DNA from: Terriglobia bacterium | GTDB lineage: Bacteria > Acidobacteriota > Terriglobia > Bryobacterales > Bryobacteraceae | DNA length: 42,853 bases | Direction of reading: 5' to 3' | Assembly (NCBI GenBank): GCA_020073265.1 | Contig: JAIQFN010000052.1 | Span: 1-42,853, forward strand | Shown here: positions 1 through 7,844 of the stretch, in pieces | Numbering within the stretch: position 1 is the stretch's first letter | Layout of the letters: each line of letters starts with the position of its first letter | The notes under the pieces: generated by a model | Seen by the model: only the letters and a program-made list of their open reading frames with translations | Databases searched by the model: none | Told to the model about the DNA's origin: nothing | Made by a program: the position numbers and the translations under genes

Positions 1-164
1 ATCGAGGAGCCGTCCATGCCGAAGCCTTCCGCGAAGCTCTCTTCCGACAGCTCGCTCATCGGATAGGACACGTGGTGCTGGAGTCCGGGGATGTCGGAAA
101 ATCGCAGATCCAATTGTTTGGCCTGATGCTTCTTGGCGAAGTCCAACACTTCTTTAGCGTTCAT
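1..164 (-). CDS. glnA: Glutamine synthetase type I, N-terminal part (cut by window edge)
   Basis: The 54 visible codons begin MNAKEVLDFAKKHQAK and include the DLRFSDIPGLQHHVSYP and EGFGMDGSS stretches, which match the N-terminal beta-grasp domain of type I glutamine synthetase (glutamate + ammonia + ATP to glutamine, cytoplasmic dodecamer). The rest of the gene lies beyond the left edge, so active-site residues cannot be checked. The ATG at 164 is preceded on the minus strand by a strong AGGAGG about 7 bases upstream, which fixes the start. I saw no convincing sigma-54 promoter upstream. Identification is firm for the family; the subtype is unknown. Confidence 0.93.
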   Translation of the reverse strand, partial: MNAKEVLDFAKKHQAKQLDLRFSDIPGLQHHVSYPMSELSEESFAEGFGMDGSS

Positions 165-276
165 CTAAATCCTCCTGGGGTTTCAAACAGAACTCGGTGC
201 AGAGAACTTTCTAAGGTACCGCACTGCGGCCCCGAATGCGCATCCAAATTTTGAATGACCCCTATAAAAGATTTTG

Positions 277-322
277 GTGGGGCGGCCAATCCTGGCCGCA
301 GCCGGCTTTTAGCCGGCCCACA
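277..322 (+). repeat. REP-like palindromic element, copy A
   Basis: The segment reads GTGGGGCGGCCAATC, then a complementary TGGCCGC, then a GCCGGC-TTTTA-GCCGGC hairpin. The same two-part layout recurs at 1879-1920 and, inverted, at 29306-29350. It lies just past the 3' end of the small secreted protein gene at 325-561. A function as transcript end or mRNA stabiliser is inference. Confidence 0.75.
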
Positions 323-324
323 GT

Positions 325-561
325 TTAACGCCAAGCACGATCGTGATCGTCGTGCTGCTGAAACGCACATCGCCGCTCGAGAGTCTCGCGCTGCCGGTGG
401 TCGCGATCGTCCCGATCGTGCCCGTTGCGATCAACCTGCACAAAACCGCCGCGCTGGTCGCGGCCTTGATTGTCGTTGCGCTCCGCAGCGAACGCCGAAG
501 TCTGCATCAAACTCAGCGCCGCGAAAACCACCGCACCGGAAAGCCCGATTTTCTTGAACAT
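325..561 (-). CDS. Small secreted Asp/Arg-rich protein of unknown function
   Basis: I do not recognise this 78-residue protein. The first ~25 residues are a typical Sec signal peptide: a lysine pair, a hydrophobic core (LSGAVVFAALSLMQ), then TSAFA-AE as a likely signal peptidase site. The mature part of about 54 residues is extremely polar, with HDRDDRDHRQR-type runs of Asp, Arg, His and Asn. The ATG at 561 is chosen over an upstream in-frame one because a GGAGGTGG motif sits just before it and the signal peptide begins there. Small Asp/Arg-rich secreted proteins of this kind occur in Acidobacteria, but no function can be named. Confidence 0.6.
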   Translation of the reverse strand: MFKKIGLSGAVVFAALSLMQTSAFAAERNDNQGRDQRGGFVQVDRNGHDRDDRDHRQRETLERRCAFQQHDDHDRAWR

Positions 562-628
562 GGGTACCACCTCCACTCGGTTGGACTCGCGCGGCTTCAA
601 TCCGAATGCAAAGGTGTGTATGGATTGG

Positions 629-1426
629 TCACGGTTTGCGATTGGCGCGGAAATCTTCAATTTCCTTCACGATCCCATCCACCAGGCCGCGCACCAGGAT
701 CTCGCCCTTCCGGCGCGTGGCGAGCGTCGCGTCGCCGAACACGCCGCTGGCCGAGTAATCGCCCGGCCCATTCGGGTTGCGCGAAAGCCCGCCCTTGCCC
801 GATGGATGATAATCCTTCACGGCTTTCTTCATGTCCACGCTCGACGGCGCGATGAACAGCATCATGGACGTCTCGATCTCGTCGGCATGCGTTCCACCCT
901 CCTCCTGCCGCACCTGCTTCTCCGCCGCTTCGTTCACGTTGAGAATGTCGGTGTAGCGCAGCGTGATTCCATCGGCGGCCAGCGCGTCGGCCGAAAGCCG
1001 CAACGCCCGCAGCGTCGAGACGCCGGTGTTCAGCGCATAGAAGCGGCGCGGACCGTAGCGCGCCAGGCTGCGGCAGATATCCACCATCAGATCGCGCGCC
1101 GTCTCCAGCCGCAGCGTGGTCGATCCGGGATACTCGACGAACGCGGGATAGTAATGATAGTTGACCGTCGGCGCCACCACCACGTTCGCGCGCCTAAGAA
1201 CCTCGCGCTTCAGATACTCGGCCATCAGCCAGTCGTTCTTCAGCTTCAGGTGCGGTCCATGTTCTTTCGATTCCGCGCCGATCGGAATCACGACGATGGC
1301 TTCCGGCGTGAGGACTTTCTCAGCCTCCGGCCAGGTCAGATCTTCGAGCAAGACGCCGGGCTGGTTCGCGGCGAAAGCTGCGCCACAGGCCAACGCGAAT
1401 GCTACCGCAATCCGGATTAACAACAT
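629..1426 (-). CDS. Secreted creatininase-family protein with altered metal motif
   Basis: This 265-residue protein starts with a signal peptide (LLIRIAVAFALACGAAFA) and then shows creatininase-family blocks. These are a KEHGPHLKLKND motif (H56, H59, D65; metal site) and a THADEIETSMML motif (H180, E183, E185). Creatininase-family amidohydrolases are di-metal enzymes that open cyclic amides. The usual NGHGGN/NGHxEN block, which supplies further ligands, reads NTGVST here (133-138). It may therefore be a subfamily with another chemistry or a non-catalytic member. The start at 1426 is chosen because it begins the signal peptide; the frame is open further upstream and no good ribosome site is visible. 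It is divergent from the small secreted gene at 1582. Confidence 0.8.
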   Translation of the reverse strand: MLLIRIAVAFALACGAAFAANQPGVLLEDLTWPEAEKVLTPEAIVVIPIGAESKEHGPHLKLKNDWLMAEYLKREVLRRANVVVAPTVNYHYYPAFVEYPGSTTLRLETARDLMVDICRSLARYGPRRFYALNTGVSTLRALRLSADALAADGITLRYTDILNVNEAAEKQVRQEEGGTHADEIETSMMLFIAPSSVDMKKAVKDYHPSGKGGLSRNPNGPGDYSASGVFGDATLATRRKGEILVRGLVDGIVKEIEDFRANRKP

Positions 1427-1581
1427 GTCACAAAGATACCAACCCGTGGCCGATATCGAGCCGCCCTGGTGGAAATCGGCCAGTACCGGGATTGCAGGCG
1501 CTTCCGTAAGCTCCACAATTTCCAAAACATGCCAGTTGGCACCGCATTTGCATTTGAAAGGGGCGTGAGGAGGAACAAGCA

Positions 1582-1878
1582 ATGAAAAAGAAATTACTAG
1601 CGCTCTTCTTGGTGGCTGGAGCTTCGGCGTTCGCCAGGACGCATTTCTCGGTCGGATTCGGTGTTGGACCCGCTTACGTGCCGCCTCCGCCGGCGGTAGC
1701 CTACGTCGCGCCCGCGCCTGGCCCCGGCTATGCGTGGATCTCGGGCTATTACTACCCAGTCGGACCACGTTACGTCTGGCGCCCCGGCTACTGGGCTCGT
1801 CCTCCGTATGCTCACGCCGTCTGGGTAGGTCCGCGCTTCCACGGTGGCCGCTATTTCGCCGGATACTGGCGCCGGTAA
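1582..1878 (+). CDS. Small secreted protein with YxW/PGYW repeats
   Basis: The 98-residue protein has a clear signal peptide (MKKKLLALFLVAGASAFA) followed by a Pro/Ala/Gly/Tyr-rich mature part. Aromatic repeats of the form GYYYPVGPRYVWRPGYWARP and HGGRYFAGYWRR fill residues 55-98. Such WxPGxW/YxxG repeat proteins are common small envelope proteins of unknown role, often annotated only as YXWGXW-repeat proteins. GAGGA lies shortly before the ATG. The stop codon abuts a REP-like element. No enzymatic motif is visible. Confidence 0.7.
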   Translation: MKKKLLALFLVAGASAFARTHFSVGFGVGPAYVPPPPAVAYVAPAPGPGYAWISGYYYPVGPRYVWRPGYWARPPYAHAVWVGPRFHGGRYFAGYWRR

Positions 1879-1920
1879 GTGGGGCAGCCAATCGTGGCTG
1901 CAGCCGGCTTTCAGCCGGCC
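1879..1920 (+). repeat. REP-like palindromic element, copy B
   Basis: It begins directly after the TAA of the preceding gene with GTGGGGCAGCCAATC, followed by a complementary TGGCTGC and a GCCGGC-TTTCA-GCCGGC hairpin. It is nearly identical in layout to copies at 277-322 and 29306-29350. It sits between the convergent 3' ends of the genes ending at 1878 and 1930. Confidence 0.78.
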
Positions 1921-1929
1921 TGGTGGAGG

Positions 1930-2397
1930 CTAACTCCGATGCGTCGGATCAATCCACTTTGTATCCGACGGCGTCTCCGGACTCGGGATGTCGAGGTTCA
2001 CCACGATCGGCTCCTGCCCGCTGCGCACCACCACCGCCTCCACCGGCTGGCCCGGATCGGCGTTGATCTCCTGATGCGGCACGTACGGCGGAACGAAGAT
2101 GAAGTCGCCCGGCCCGGCTTCATCCACGAACTCCAGCCGCTCGCCCCAACGAAAGCGCGCGCGTCCTCTCACGATGTAGAGAACGGTTTCCAAATCTCCG
2201 TGATGATGCGCGCCGGTCTTGGCGTTCGGCTCAACCACCACCGTGCCGGCCCACAGTTTGCTCGCTCCGGTGCGCGCGTGGTTGATCGCAGCGGCGCGCG
2301 TCATGCCCGGAGTCTGCGGGGTGTTGAGATCCAGCTCGCTGGATCGCACGACGCGGATGCCGTTCCGCTCCCAATCCGGCTTCACCTGCGCGCTCAT
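1930..2397 (-). CDS. Single-domain cupin protein
   Basis: The 155-residue protein has the cupin motif-1 pattern HHHGDLE (H64, H66, E70) followed by G78, and motif 2 around PGDFIFVPPYVPHQE with H108, so a mononuclear metal site is expected. Such small cupins are dioxygenases, isomerases or sensors; nothing here selects one. It starts 3 bases after the stop of aroF on the same strand, so the two are almost certainly co-transcribed. The link to aromatic biosynthesis is by position only. Confidence 0.85.
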   Translation of the reverse strand: MSAQVKPDWERNGIRVVRSSELDLNTPQTPGMTRAAAINHARTGASKLWAGTVVVEPNAKTGAHHHGDLETVLYIVRGRARFRWGERLEFVDEAGPGDFIFVPPYVPHQEINADPGQPVEAVVVRSGQEPIVVNLDIPSPETPSDTKWIDPTHRS

Positions 2398-2400
2398 CGC

Positions 2401-3450
2401 TCAGGAAAGCGCTGGAGCAAGCCGCGCTTCCGCACTTACTCTTCTCTTCCGCAGCAGATCGGCGACCGCGCGGCACTCTTCGGCCAACTCCTGGAACTGC
2501 TCCGGGTAGAGCGACTGGAATCCGTCCGACAGCGCCCGGTCCGGATTGGGATGCACTTCGACGATCAGCCCCGATGCTCCCGCCGCCACTGCAGCCAGCG
2601 CCATGGGATGCACCTTATCGCGCTTGCCGGTGCCGTGGCTTGGATCGACAATGATGGGCAGATGACTCAGGCTCTGCACCGCCGGCACCACGCTCAAGTC
2701 CAGCGTATTGCGCGTGTGGTCGGCGAACGTCCGCACGCCGCGCTCGCACAGGATCACCTGGTAGTTGCCTTCCGACAGAATGTATTCGGCCGCCATCAGG
2801 AATTCATCCAGCGTTGACGACATCCCGCGCTTCAGCAGCACCGGTTTCCGCGCCCGGCCCGCGCGCCTGAGCAGCGAAAAGTTCTGCATGTTGCGCGCGC
2901 CGATCTGGATGCAGTCGGCGTATTCTTCCACCAGGTCGAACGTCTCCACGTCGATGGCTTCGGTCACCACGCCCAGCCCGGTTTCCTCGCGCGCCTCGGC
3001 CAGATATTTCAGCCCTTCTTCGCCCAGGCCCTGAAACGCATAGGGCGACGTGCGAGGCTTGTAGGCGCCTCCGCGCAACAGTTGCCCGCCGGATGCTTTC
3101 ACGGCTCGCGCCGACGCAAGAATCTGCTCTCGGTTTTCCACCGAACACGGCCCCGCGCACAGCGCCAGCTCGGCTCCACCTACCGCGACGCCCGCGATCC
3201 GGACCACCGTGTTGTCCGGCTTCACCTCCCGGCTCACCAGCTTGTAGGGCTTCGATACCGGGATGGCCTCGGCGACGCCGGGCAGGTCCTCGAACTCGGC
3301 CGCCGGCACCGGGCCGTGATTGCCGGTGATCCCGATGGCGGTCCGCTCGGCGCCCGGCATGACATGCGGGCGGAACCCGAGGCTCTGGATTTTTTCGCAC
3401 ACCCCGGCGATGTCCTGCTCGGTGGCCTGGGCGCGCATGACGACAAGCAT
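2401..3450 (-). CDS. aroF: 3-deoxy-7-phosphoheptulonate synthase, type I-beta
   Basis: This is DAHP synthase, the first step of the shikimate pathway (phosphoenolpyruvate + erythrose 4-phosphate). Of 349 residues, the first ~70 form a ferredoxin-like regulatory domain ([17 protein letters not shown]...), as in the Thermotoga/Bacillus-type AroF. The barrel follows, with the signature blocks [51 protein letters not shown] and [14 protein letters not shown]. The N-terminal domain usually gives feedback control by tyrosine or phenylalanine; that is family knowledge. The cupin gene follows 3 bases downstream. The purine permease is divergent from its 5' end. Confidence 0.95.
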   Translation of the reverse strand: MLVVMRAQATEQDIAGVCEKIQSLGFRPHVMPGAERTAIGITGNHGPVPAAEFEDLPGVAEAIPVSKPYKLVSREVKPDNTVVRIAGVAVGGAELALCAGPCSVENREQILASARAVKASGGQLLRGGAYKPRTSPYAFQGLGEEGLKYLAEAREETGLGVVTEAIDVETFDLVEEYADCIQIGARNMQNFSLLRRAGRARKPVLLKRGMSSTLDEFLMAAEYILSEGNYQVILCERGVRTFADHTRNTLDLSVVPAVQSLSHLPIIVDPSHGTGKRDKVHPMALAAVAAGASGLIVEVHPNPDRALSDGFQSLYPEQFQELAEECRAVADLLRKRRVSAEARLAPALS

Positions 3451-3497
3451 GTTCGCATCCAGTGTATCGCGTCCCGCTGCTAGAATTGAAAGACTCC

Positions 3498-4805
3498 GTG
3501 AAGTCCCGCCTCGAGCAATATTTCCAATTTCGCGAACTCGGTACCAACTGGCGCACCGAAATCCTGGCCGGAGGCACCACCTTCGTCACCATGGCCTACA
3601 TCATTTTCGTGAACCCCGCCATTCTGCACGAGACCGGCATGCCGCTCGCCGCCGTGGTTGCCGCCACCTGCCTGTGCGCCGCGTTCGGCAGTCTCCTGAT
3701 GGGCGCCTTCGCGCGTTATCCCATCGCGCTCGCCCCCGGCATGGGTCTCAACGCCTACTTCACTTACACAGTGGTGAAAGCCATGTCGGTGCCGTGGGAG
3801 ACGGCGCTCGGAGCGGTCTTTATTTCCGGCATCGCGTTTCTGATTCTCACCGCGGTGGGCGTTCGCCAGATGATCGTGTCGGCCATCCCGCACGAGCTGT
3901 ATGCGGCGGTCGCGGAGGGCATCGGCCTCTTCATCGCGCTGATCGGACTGCGCAACGCCGGCATCATCGTGGCGAGCCAGGAGACGCTGGTCACCATGGG
4001 AAATCTCCGCCATCCCGATACGCTGCTGGCGATCGCCGGATTGCTGATCATCGCGGCGTTGTTCGCCTGGAAGGTGCGCGGCGCGATCCTGCTCGGCATT
4101 CTCGCGACGACGGCGCTCGGGATCGCGTTCGGCCGCGTGCATTGGCAGCCCCAAAGTTATTCCTTTCGAGACATCACCGCCACCGCATTGCACCTGAACA
4201 TCCGCGGCGCGCTCAGCTACGGGTTGATCGAAATCGTGTTCGTGTTCCTGTTCGTGGACCTGTTCGACAACGTCGGCACCCTGGTCGCGGTGGGAAAGCA
4301 GGCCAGGCTTTTCGACGCCGCCCATGAGATTCCGCGCATCAACCGCATCCTATATTCCGACGCCGCCGCCACCGTGGTGGGGTCGCTGGCGGGCACCTCA
4401 ACCGTGACCAGCTACATCGAAAGCGCGGCCGGCGTGGCGGCGGGCGGACGCTCCGGCGTAACGGCCATTACCACGGGCGTGCTGTTCTTCGCCGCCCTTT
4501 TCGTCGCGCCCTTGGTGGGAGCGATTCCGACCGCCGCCACCGCACCGGCGCTGATCGTAGTGGGATCGCTGATGATCGCGCACGCGGCCGAGATTCCCTG
4601 GTCCGACCCCCTCATTTCAATCCCCGCGTTCCTGATTATCCTGACCATCCCCCTGACCTTCAGCATCGCCAACGGCCTGGCCTTCGGCTTCACGGCCTAC
4701 GTGATCCTGAAGATCGCGCGCGGCGAATTCCGCAGCGTAAGCTGGCTGGTCTATGCGCTGGCGGCGCTGTTCATCGCCCGGTTTATTTATCTCGGCGCGG
4801 GTTGA
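3498..4805 (+). CDS. NCS2-family purine permease (AzgA-like)
   Basis: This is an integral membrane transporter of 435 residues. The family signatures [19 protein letters not shown] near the N-terminus, [12 protein letters not shown] mid-protein and [21 protein letters not shown] are those of the AzgA/GhxP (COG2252) branch of NCS2, which imports adenine, guanine or hypoxanthine with protons. About 12-14 hydrophobic segments can be read. I place the start at GTG 3498 ([13 protein letters not shown]), the usual N-terminus of the family; an in-frame GTG at 3462 is possible but lies almost against the aroF start. The 3' end overlaps the convergent HXXEE gene by 19 bases. Exact substrate is not decided. 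Confidence 0.92.
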   Translation: MKSRLEQYFQFRELGTNWRTEILAGGTTFVTMAYIIFVNPAILHETGMPLAAVVAATCLCAAFGSLLMGAFARYPIALAPGMGLNAYFTYTVVKAMSVPWETALGAVFISGIAFLILTAVGVRQMIVSAIPHELYAAVAEGIGLFIALIGLRNAGIIVASQETLVTMGNLRHPDTLLAIAGLLIIAALFAWKVRGAILLGILATTALGIAFGRVHWQPQSYSFRDITATALHLNIRGALSYGLIEIVFVFLFVDLFDNVGTLVAVGKQARLFDAAHEIPRINRILYSDAAATVVGSLAGTSTVTSYIESAAGVAAGGRSGVTAITTGVLFFAALFVAPLVGAIPTAATAPALIVVGSLMIAHAAEIPWSDPLISIPAFLIILTIPLTFSIANGLAFGFTAYVILKIARGEFRSVSWLVYALAALFIARFIYLGAG

Positions 4806-5203
4806 GGCGCCGCGGTCCCTGGGCGCACCTGCAGGATCGCCAGCCAGGCAGCGAAGAATATCAGCAGCGGCGCTGTGGCCGCTCCGGGGAAATACCCTCC
4901 TTGCGACCAGGCCAGGATCAGGTGACCGATGCCGTTGCCCAATTCGAGCAGCGTCCAGAACCAGGCGATCGCGCGAGCGGCGTGCCATCTTCGGCGCACC
5001 GGGGCGGCCCAGCACCACACGCCGAAGGAAACCACCGCTGCATTGAAAATCAAAAAACCCAGTGGAAGATTGCTGCTGAAGAGACTGCTGACGAAGCGAG
5101 CCGGCGCGAGAACCTCCCAGAGCCGCGCGCTGTACTCTTCGACGGAGTGCGCGCCTTGCGCGAGAATCAGGCACAAGAACACGCGTTGGTGGGTGCGTTC
5201 CAC
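4787..5203 (-). CDS. HXXEE-domain membrane protein
   Basis: The protein contains the family-defining AHSVEEY (HxxEE) near the N-terminus, and GNGIGHLILAWSQGGYFPG in the second half, matching the HXXEE domain of small membrane proteins of unknown function. Four hydrophobic segments are visible. I place the start at GTG 5203 (VERTHQRVFLCLILAQ), which has GAAGAG just upstream; an ATG at 5284 would add 27 residues of poor character overlapping the glyoxalase remnant. The 3' end overlaps the permease gene by 19 bases tail to tail. Confidence 0.75.
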   Translation of the reverse strand: MERTHQRVFLCLILAQGAHSVEEYSARLWEVLAPARFVSSLFSSNLPLGFLIFNAAVVSFGVWCWAAPVRRRWHAARAIAWFWTLLELGNGIGHLILAWSQGGYFPGAATAPLLIFFAAWLAILQVRPGTAAPQPAPR

Positions 5204-5246
5204 AATCGCTCTTCGACTAAGTGTACGCCGGGCCTGGCACCGGAGT

Positions 5247-5414
5247 TCACTCTTTGCCTTGACTGATACGAAAGACATGCCCATCGGGATGCCGAACGTG
5301 CATCTCGCGCACGCCCCAAGGCTCGTCGGTGGGCGGCCAGGTTATTTCGAGTCCTTGCGCCAGGCAGCGGATATTGGAGACATTCAGGATCGGCGTCAAG
5401 CGCTTGGCCAGCAT
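5247..5414 (-). pseudogene. VOC/glyoxalase-family remnant with internal in-frame deletion
   Basis: The 55-residue reading frame begins MLAKRLTPILNVSNI, the first strand of a VOC-superfamily (glyoxalase/bleomycin-resistance-like) protein, and jumps straight to CLAQGLEITWPPTDEPWG and REMHVRHPDGHVFRIS, the last strands of the same fold. Intact relatives are about 120-130 residues, so some 70 residues are absent between residues 15 and 17. The frame is kept and both ends look well conserved, which suggests a recent deletion. The remaining half-module could not form the usual metal site on its own. Confidence 0.7.
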
Positions 5415-5488
5415 ACGGCTGATGTTAGCAGGAGCGGGCGCGGCGAACCGTTTGCACGCCTGGCGGAGCCGATGCGTCTTGATTTGCA

Positions 5489-5803
5489 ATGAGACCGAGA
5501 GTTCTTCTAATCGCCACCGGCCTGGTGGCCGCGATCGTCCTGTGGGCGCAACGGGAGCGGCCCGGCGATCATCCCGCCTATGAACTCAGGTCGGTTTTTC
5601 CACGCGAGATCTCGCCCGCGCAGTATCAGCAGGTGGAACCCCGCGAACTCGAGTTTCTGGCCAGTCAAGGATGGGAACTCGTGAGCGTTGTCCCGTATAT
5701 CTACAAAAACGAGGAGCGAGGCACGCCCGCGATGGCGCCCAGGCCCATGGCGACGCAAACCTATCCGGCGTATTTTTTCAAGCGGCTCAGGACGGTCCGA
5801 TAG
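5489..5803 (+). CDS. Membrane-anchored DUF4177-like small protein
   Basis: This 104-residue protein has an N-terminal hydrophobic anchor (VLLIATGLVAAIVLWAQ). It then has a short domain with ELEFLASQGWELVSVVPYIY and a terminal AYFFKR, the layout seen in DUF4177-type proteins (strand, helix with QGWELV, final strand). No catalytic residues are apparent and function is unknown. There is no clear ribosome binding site before the ATG. Its neighbours give no functional hint. Confidence 0.6.
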   Translation: MRPRVLLIATGLVAAIVLWAQRERPGDHPAYELRSVFPREISPAQYQQVEPRELEFLASQGWELVSVVPYIYKNEERGTPAMAPRPMATQTYPAYFFKRLRTVR

Positions 5804-5820
5804 CCTCTCCGTCCGGCCGT

Positions 5821-5850
5821 TTGCTCCCAGCCCCGGGTTTGCTGTAACAT
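5821..5850 (+). promoter_or_regulatory. Candidate promoter of rplU-rpmA-obg
   Basis: TTGCTC at 5821 and TAACAT at 5845 are separated by 18 bases and lie about 80 bases before the rplU start. The match to sigma-70 consensus is moderate. The position fits the upstream end of the ribosomal-protein operon. Confidence 0.4.
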
Positions 5851-5872
5851 AGGGTTTTGCGGCTCTAGCTTG

Positions 5873-5890
5873 CCCGTCGTTCCGGACGGG
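5873..5890 (+). promoter_or_regulatory. Stem-loop in the rplU leader
   Basis: CCCGTC-GTTCCG-GACGGG forms a perfect 6-bp stem 42 bases upstream of the rplU ATG. There is no T-run after it, so it is not a simple terminator. L21 mRNA leaders serve as autoregulatory structures in some bacteria; whether this one does is inference. Confidence 0.4.
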
Positions 5891-5931
5891 TGTCTGATCA
5901 GCCCACATTTCGAAATCAAAGAAGGATAGCT

Positions 5932-6243
5932 ATGTACGCAGTGATTGAAGCCGGCGGAAAGCAGTTGAAGGTCGCTCCCGGCGACGTGATCCAGGTGGAA
6001 ACGATCCCTGGCGACGTCGGCGCCGAGGTGGAGTTTGGCCGCGTGCTGGCGGTCATGAACGACTCGAACGAGCTGGTCACCGGCGCGGCTGCCTCGGGCG
6101 CCCGCGTCAAGGGCACCATCAAGAGTCACGGCCGCAGCGACAAGGTTATCGTGTTCAAATTCAAGCGCAAGAAGCAATACAAGCGCACCATCGGCCACCG
6201 GCAGAATTATACTGAGGTGGCGGTGAACGAGATTCTGGCGTAG
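5932..6243 (+). CDS. rplU: 50S ribosomal protein L21
   Basis: The 103-residue protein begins [18 protein letters not shown] and carries the C-terminal [21 protein letters not shown] block typical of L21, which binds 23S rRNA near L20. Length is normal for the family. The ATG at 5932 follows GAAGGAT; the open frame starts earlier, but nothing before this ATG resembles L21. It is the first gene of the conserved rplU-rpmA-obg cluster, with rpmA starting 7 bases later. Confidence 0.97.
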   Translation: MYAVIEAGGKQLKVAPGDVIQVETIPGDVGAEVEFGRVLAVMNDSNELVTGAAASGARVKGTIKSHGRSDKVIVFKFKRKKQYKRTIGHRQNYTEVAVNEILA

Positions 6244-6250
6244 GTGCATT

Positions 6251-6508
6251 ATGGCGCATAAAAAAGGTCTGGGCAGTTCCAAAAACGGGCGCGATTCCAA
6301 CGCGCAGCGGCTGGGCGTCAAAGCTTTCGGCGGCGAGCTGGTGACGGGCGGTTCCATCCTGGTGCGGCAGCGCGGCACCGGCTTCAAGCCCGGCGACAAC
6401 GTCGGCCTCGGCAAGGACGACACGCTGTTCGCGAAAGTCCCCGGCATCGTCGTGTTCCGCGATCGCGGGCGGCACGGCAAGTTCATCAGCATCGAGCCGG
6501 CAGGCTAA
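6251..6508 (+). CDS. rpmA: 50S ribosomal protein L27
   Basis: The 85-residue protein starts [22 protein letters not shown] and continues [24 protein letters not shown], the L27 signatures. The N-terminal tail of L27 reaches the peptidyl-transferase centre. It begins directly with AHKKG, without the cleavable leader found in Firmicutes. Co-transcription with rplU and obg is expected from spacing. Confidence 0.97.
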   Translation: MAHKKGLGSSKNGRDSNAQRLGVKAFGGELVTGGSILVRQRGTGFKPGDNVGLGKDDTLFAKVPGIVVFRDRGRHGKFISIEPAG

Positions 6509-6547
6509 CCCCGCACACGCGGTACCCGGCCCGTTTCATCCGTCCCC

Positions 6548-7570
6548 ATGTTCATCGATGAAGTAAGAATTCGTGTGAAAGCGGGCGACGGCGGCAACGG
6601 ATGCCTGGCCTTCCGTCGCGAGAAATACGTGCCTCGCGGGGGACCGAGCGGCGGCGACGGCGGCCGCGGCGGCGACGTGATCCTGGTGGCGAGCGAGCAC
6701 CAGAACACGCTCCTGCACCTGCGCTTCAATCCCGAACATACCGCCGAGCGCGGCCGTCACGGCGAAGGCAGCAATCGCACCGGACGCGAAGGCGCATCCA
6801 TCGATGTGCCGCTGCCGGTGGGAACCATCGTGTACGACGCCGACTCGGGCGAAGTGCTGCACGATTTCACGAAATCCGGCGAGCGGTTTCTAGTCGCGCG
6901 CGGTGGACGGGGCGGGCGCGGTAACCAGCACTTCGCTACGCCCACTCACCAGGCGCCCACCGAGCACGAGCCCGGACGCCCGGGCGAAGAGCGGCACCTC
7001 CGACTCGAGCTGAAGCTTCTGGCCGACGTCGGTCTGGTCGGATTCCCGAACGCCGGCAAGTCCACGCTCATCTCGCGCATCTCGGCCGCCCGTCCGAAGA
7101 TCGCCGATTACCCGTTCACCACGCTCGAGCCGAACCTGGGCGTCGTCAGCGCCGACGATTCCACCTTCGTGGTGGCCGACATTCCCGGCCTGATCGAAGG
7201 CGCGCACCTGGGGCACGGCCTGGGGATTCAGTTCCTCCGGCACATCGAGCGCACCAGGCTGCTGGTGCACCTGGTGGATGTATCGGAAGCGAGCGGGCGC
7301 GATCCGGCCGACGACTTCCGCATCGTGCTCGAAGAGCTGGCCAGCTTCAGCCAGGCGCTGGCGGCCAAGCCGATGTTCGTGGCGGCGTCGAAAATCGACG
7401 CGGCGCAGGATCCCGAACGCGTCGCGAGCCTGCGGGCCGCCGCCGTAGCTAAAGGCCTGCCGTTCTACGAGATCTCCAGCGTCACCGGCCAGGGTGTCGA
7501 GGGCCTCAAGTACGCCATGGCTCAATTTCTCGCCAAGCCTGCCGAAGAGGAAGTTAAGCAAGAAAACTAA
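6548..7570 (+). CDS. obg: GTPase Obg (CgtA), ribosome assembly
   Basis: The protein has 340 residues. The Gly-rich Obg fold is at 1-155 ([29 protein letters not shown]). The G domain follows, with G1 GFPNAGKST at 165-173, [12 protein letters not shown] (G2), [10 protein letters not shown] (G3), ASKID (G4) and a SSVTGQG-type G5. There is no C-terminal OCT domain, as in many Gram-negatives. Obg binds the 50S subunit late in maturation and responds to GDP/GTP and ppGpp. The conserved placement after rplU-rpmA supports the call. The small gene at 7594 follows after 23 bases. Confidence 0.97.
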   Translation: MFIDEVRIRVKAGDGGNGCLAFRREKYVPRGGPSGGDGGRGGDVILVASEHQNTLLHLRFNPEHTAERGRHGEGSNRTGREGASIDVPLPVGTIVYDADSGEVLHDFTKSGERFLVARGGRGGRGNQHFATPTHQAPTEHEPGRPGEERHLRLELKLLADVGLVGFPNAGKSTLISRISAARPKIADYPFTTLEPNLGVVSADDSTFVVADIPGLIEGAHLGHGLGIQFLRHIERTRLLVHLVDVSEASGRDPADDFRIVLEELASFSQALAAKPMFVAASKIDAAQDPERVASLRAAAVAKGLPFYEISSVTGQGVEGLKYAMAQFLAKPAEEEVKQEN

Positions 7571-7593
7571 ATTCAGTCAACCGGGAGGTTTCC

Positions 7594-7827
7594 ATGGTTG
7601 GACAATCGCAGGCCCTCGAAGGGCTGACGCGTTCCGAACATCAGTTCAATGTGTCGGCGGACCGGATTGCGCGTCTCCCTCTGGCGCTGGCCGGAGCAGG
7701 CGATACCGTCGATCTGAGCGCGGACGCAGTCGCGATGCTAGAGGCCCGCAATAGCTTTGAAGCCATTACCAAGATCGTGAAGACCGGCGATCGGATGGAC
7801 CAGGCGCTGCTGGATACGATCGGATAG
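7594..7827 (+). CDS. Small protein resembling the C-terminus of flagellar rod/hook proteins
   Basis: This 77-residue protein is preceded by a strong GGGAGGT and follows obg by 23 bases, so it is probably translated. Residues ~39-77 (VDLSADAVAMLEARNSFEAITK followed by VKTGDRMDQALLDTIG) match the amphipathic C-terminal helix of flagellar rod and hook proteins such as FlgC and FlgE, where 'M(I/L)EA.R.YEAN....KT.D.M' is the usual pattern. The N-terminal half of the rod module is missing and no flagellar gene is visible in the window. It may be a solitary family member or an unrelated coiled coil; function is unknown. Confidence 0.65.
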   Translation: MVGQSQALEGLTRSEHQFNVSADRIARLPLALAGAGDTVDLSADAVAMLEARNSFEAITKIVKTGDRMDQALLDTIG

Positions 7828-7844
7828 GTCGCCGCGTTAAGAAG

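Noticed and set aside
165-276. Sigma-54 promoter for glnA
   Set aside because: No adequate GG-N10-GC (TGGCAC/TTGCA-like) pair was found at the expected distance.
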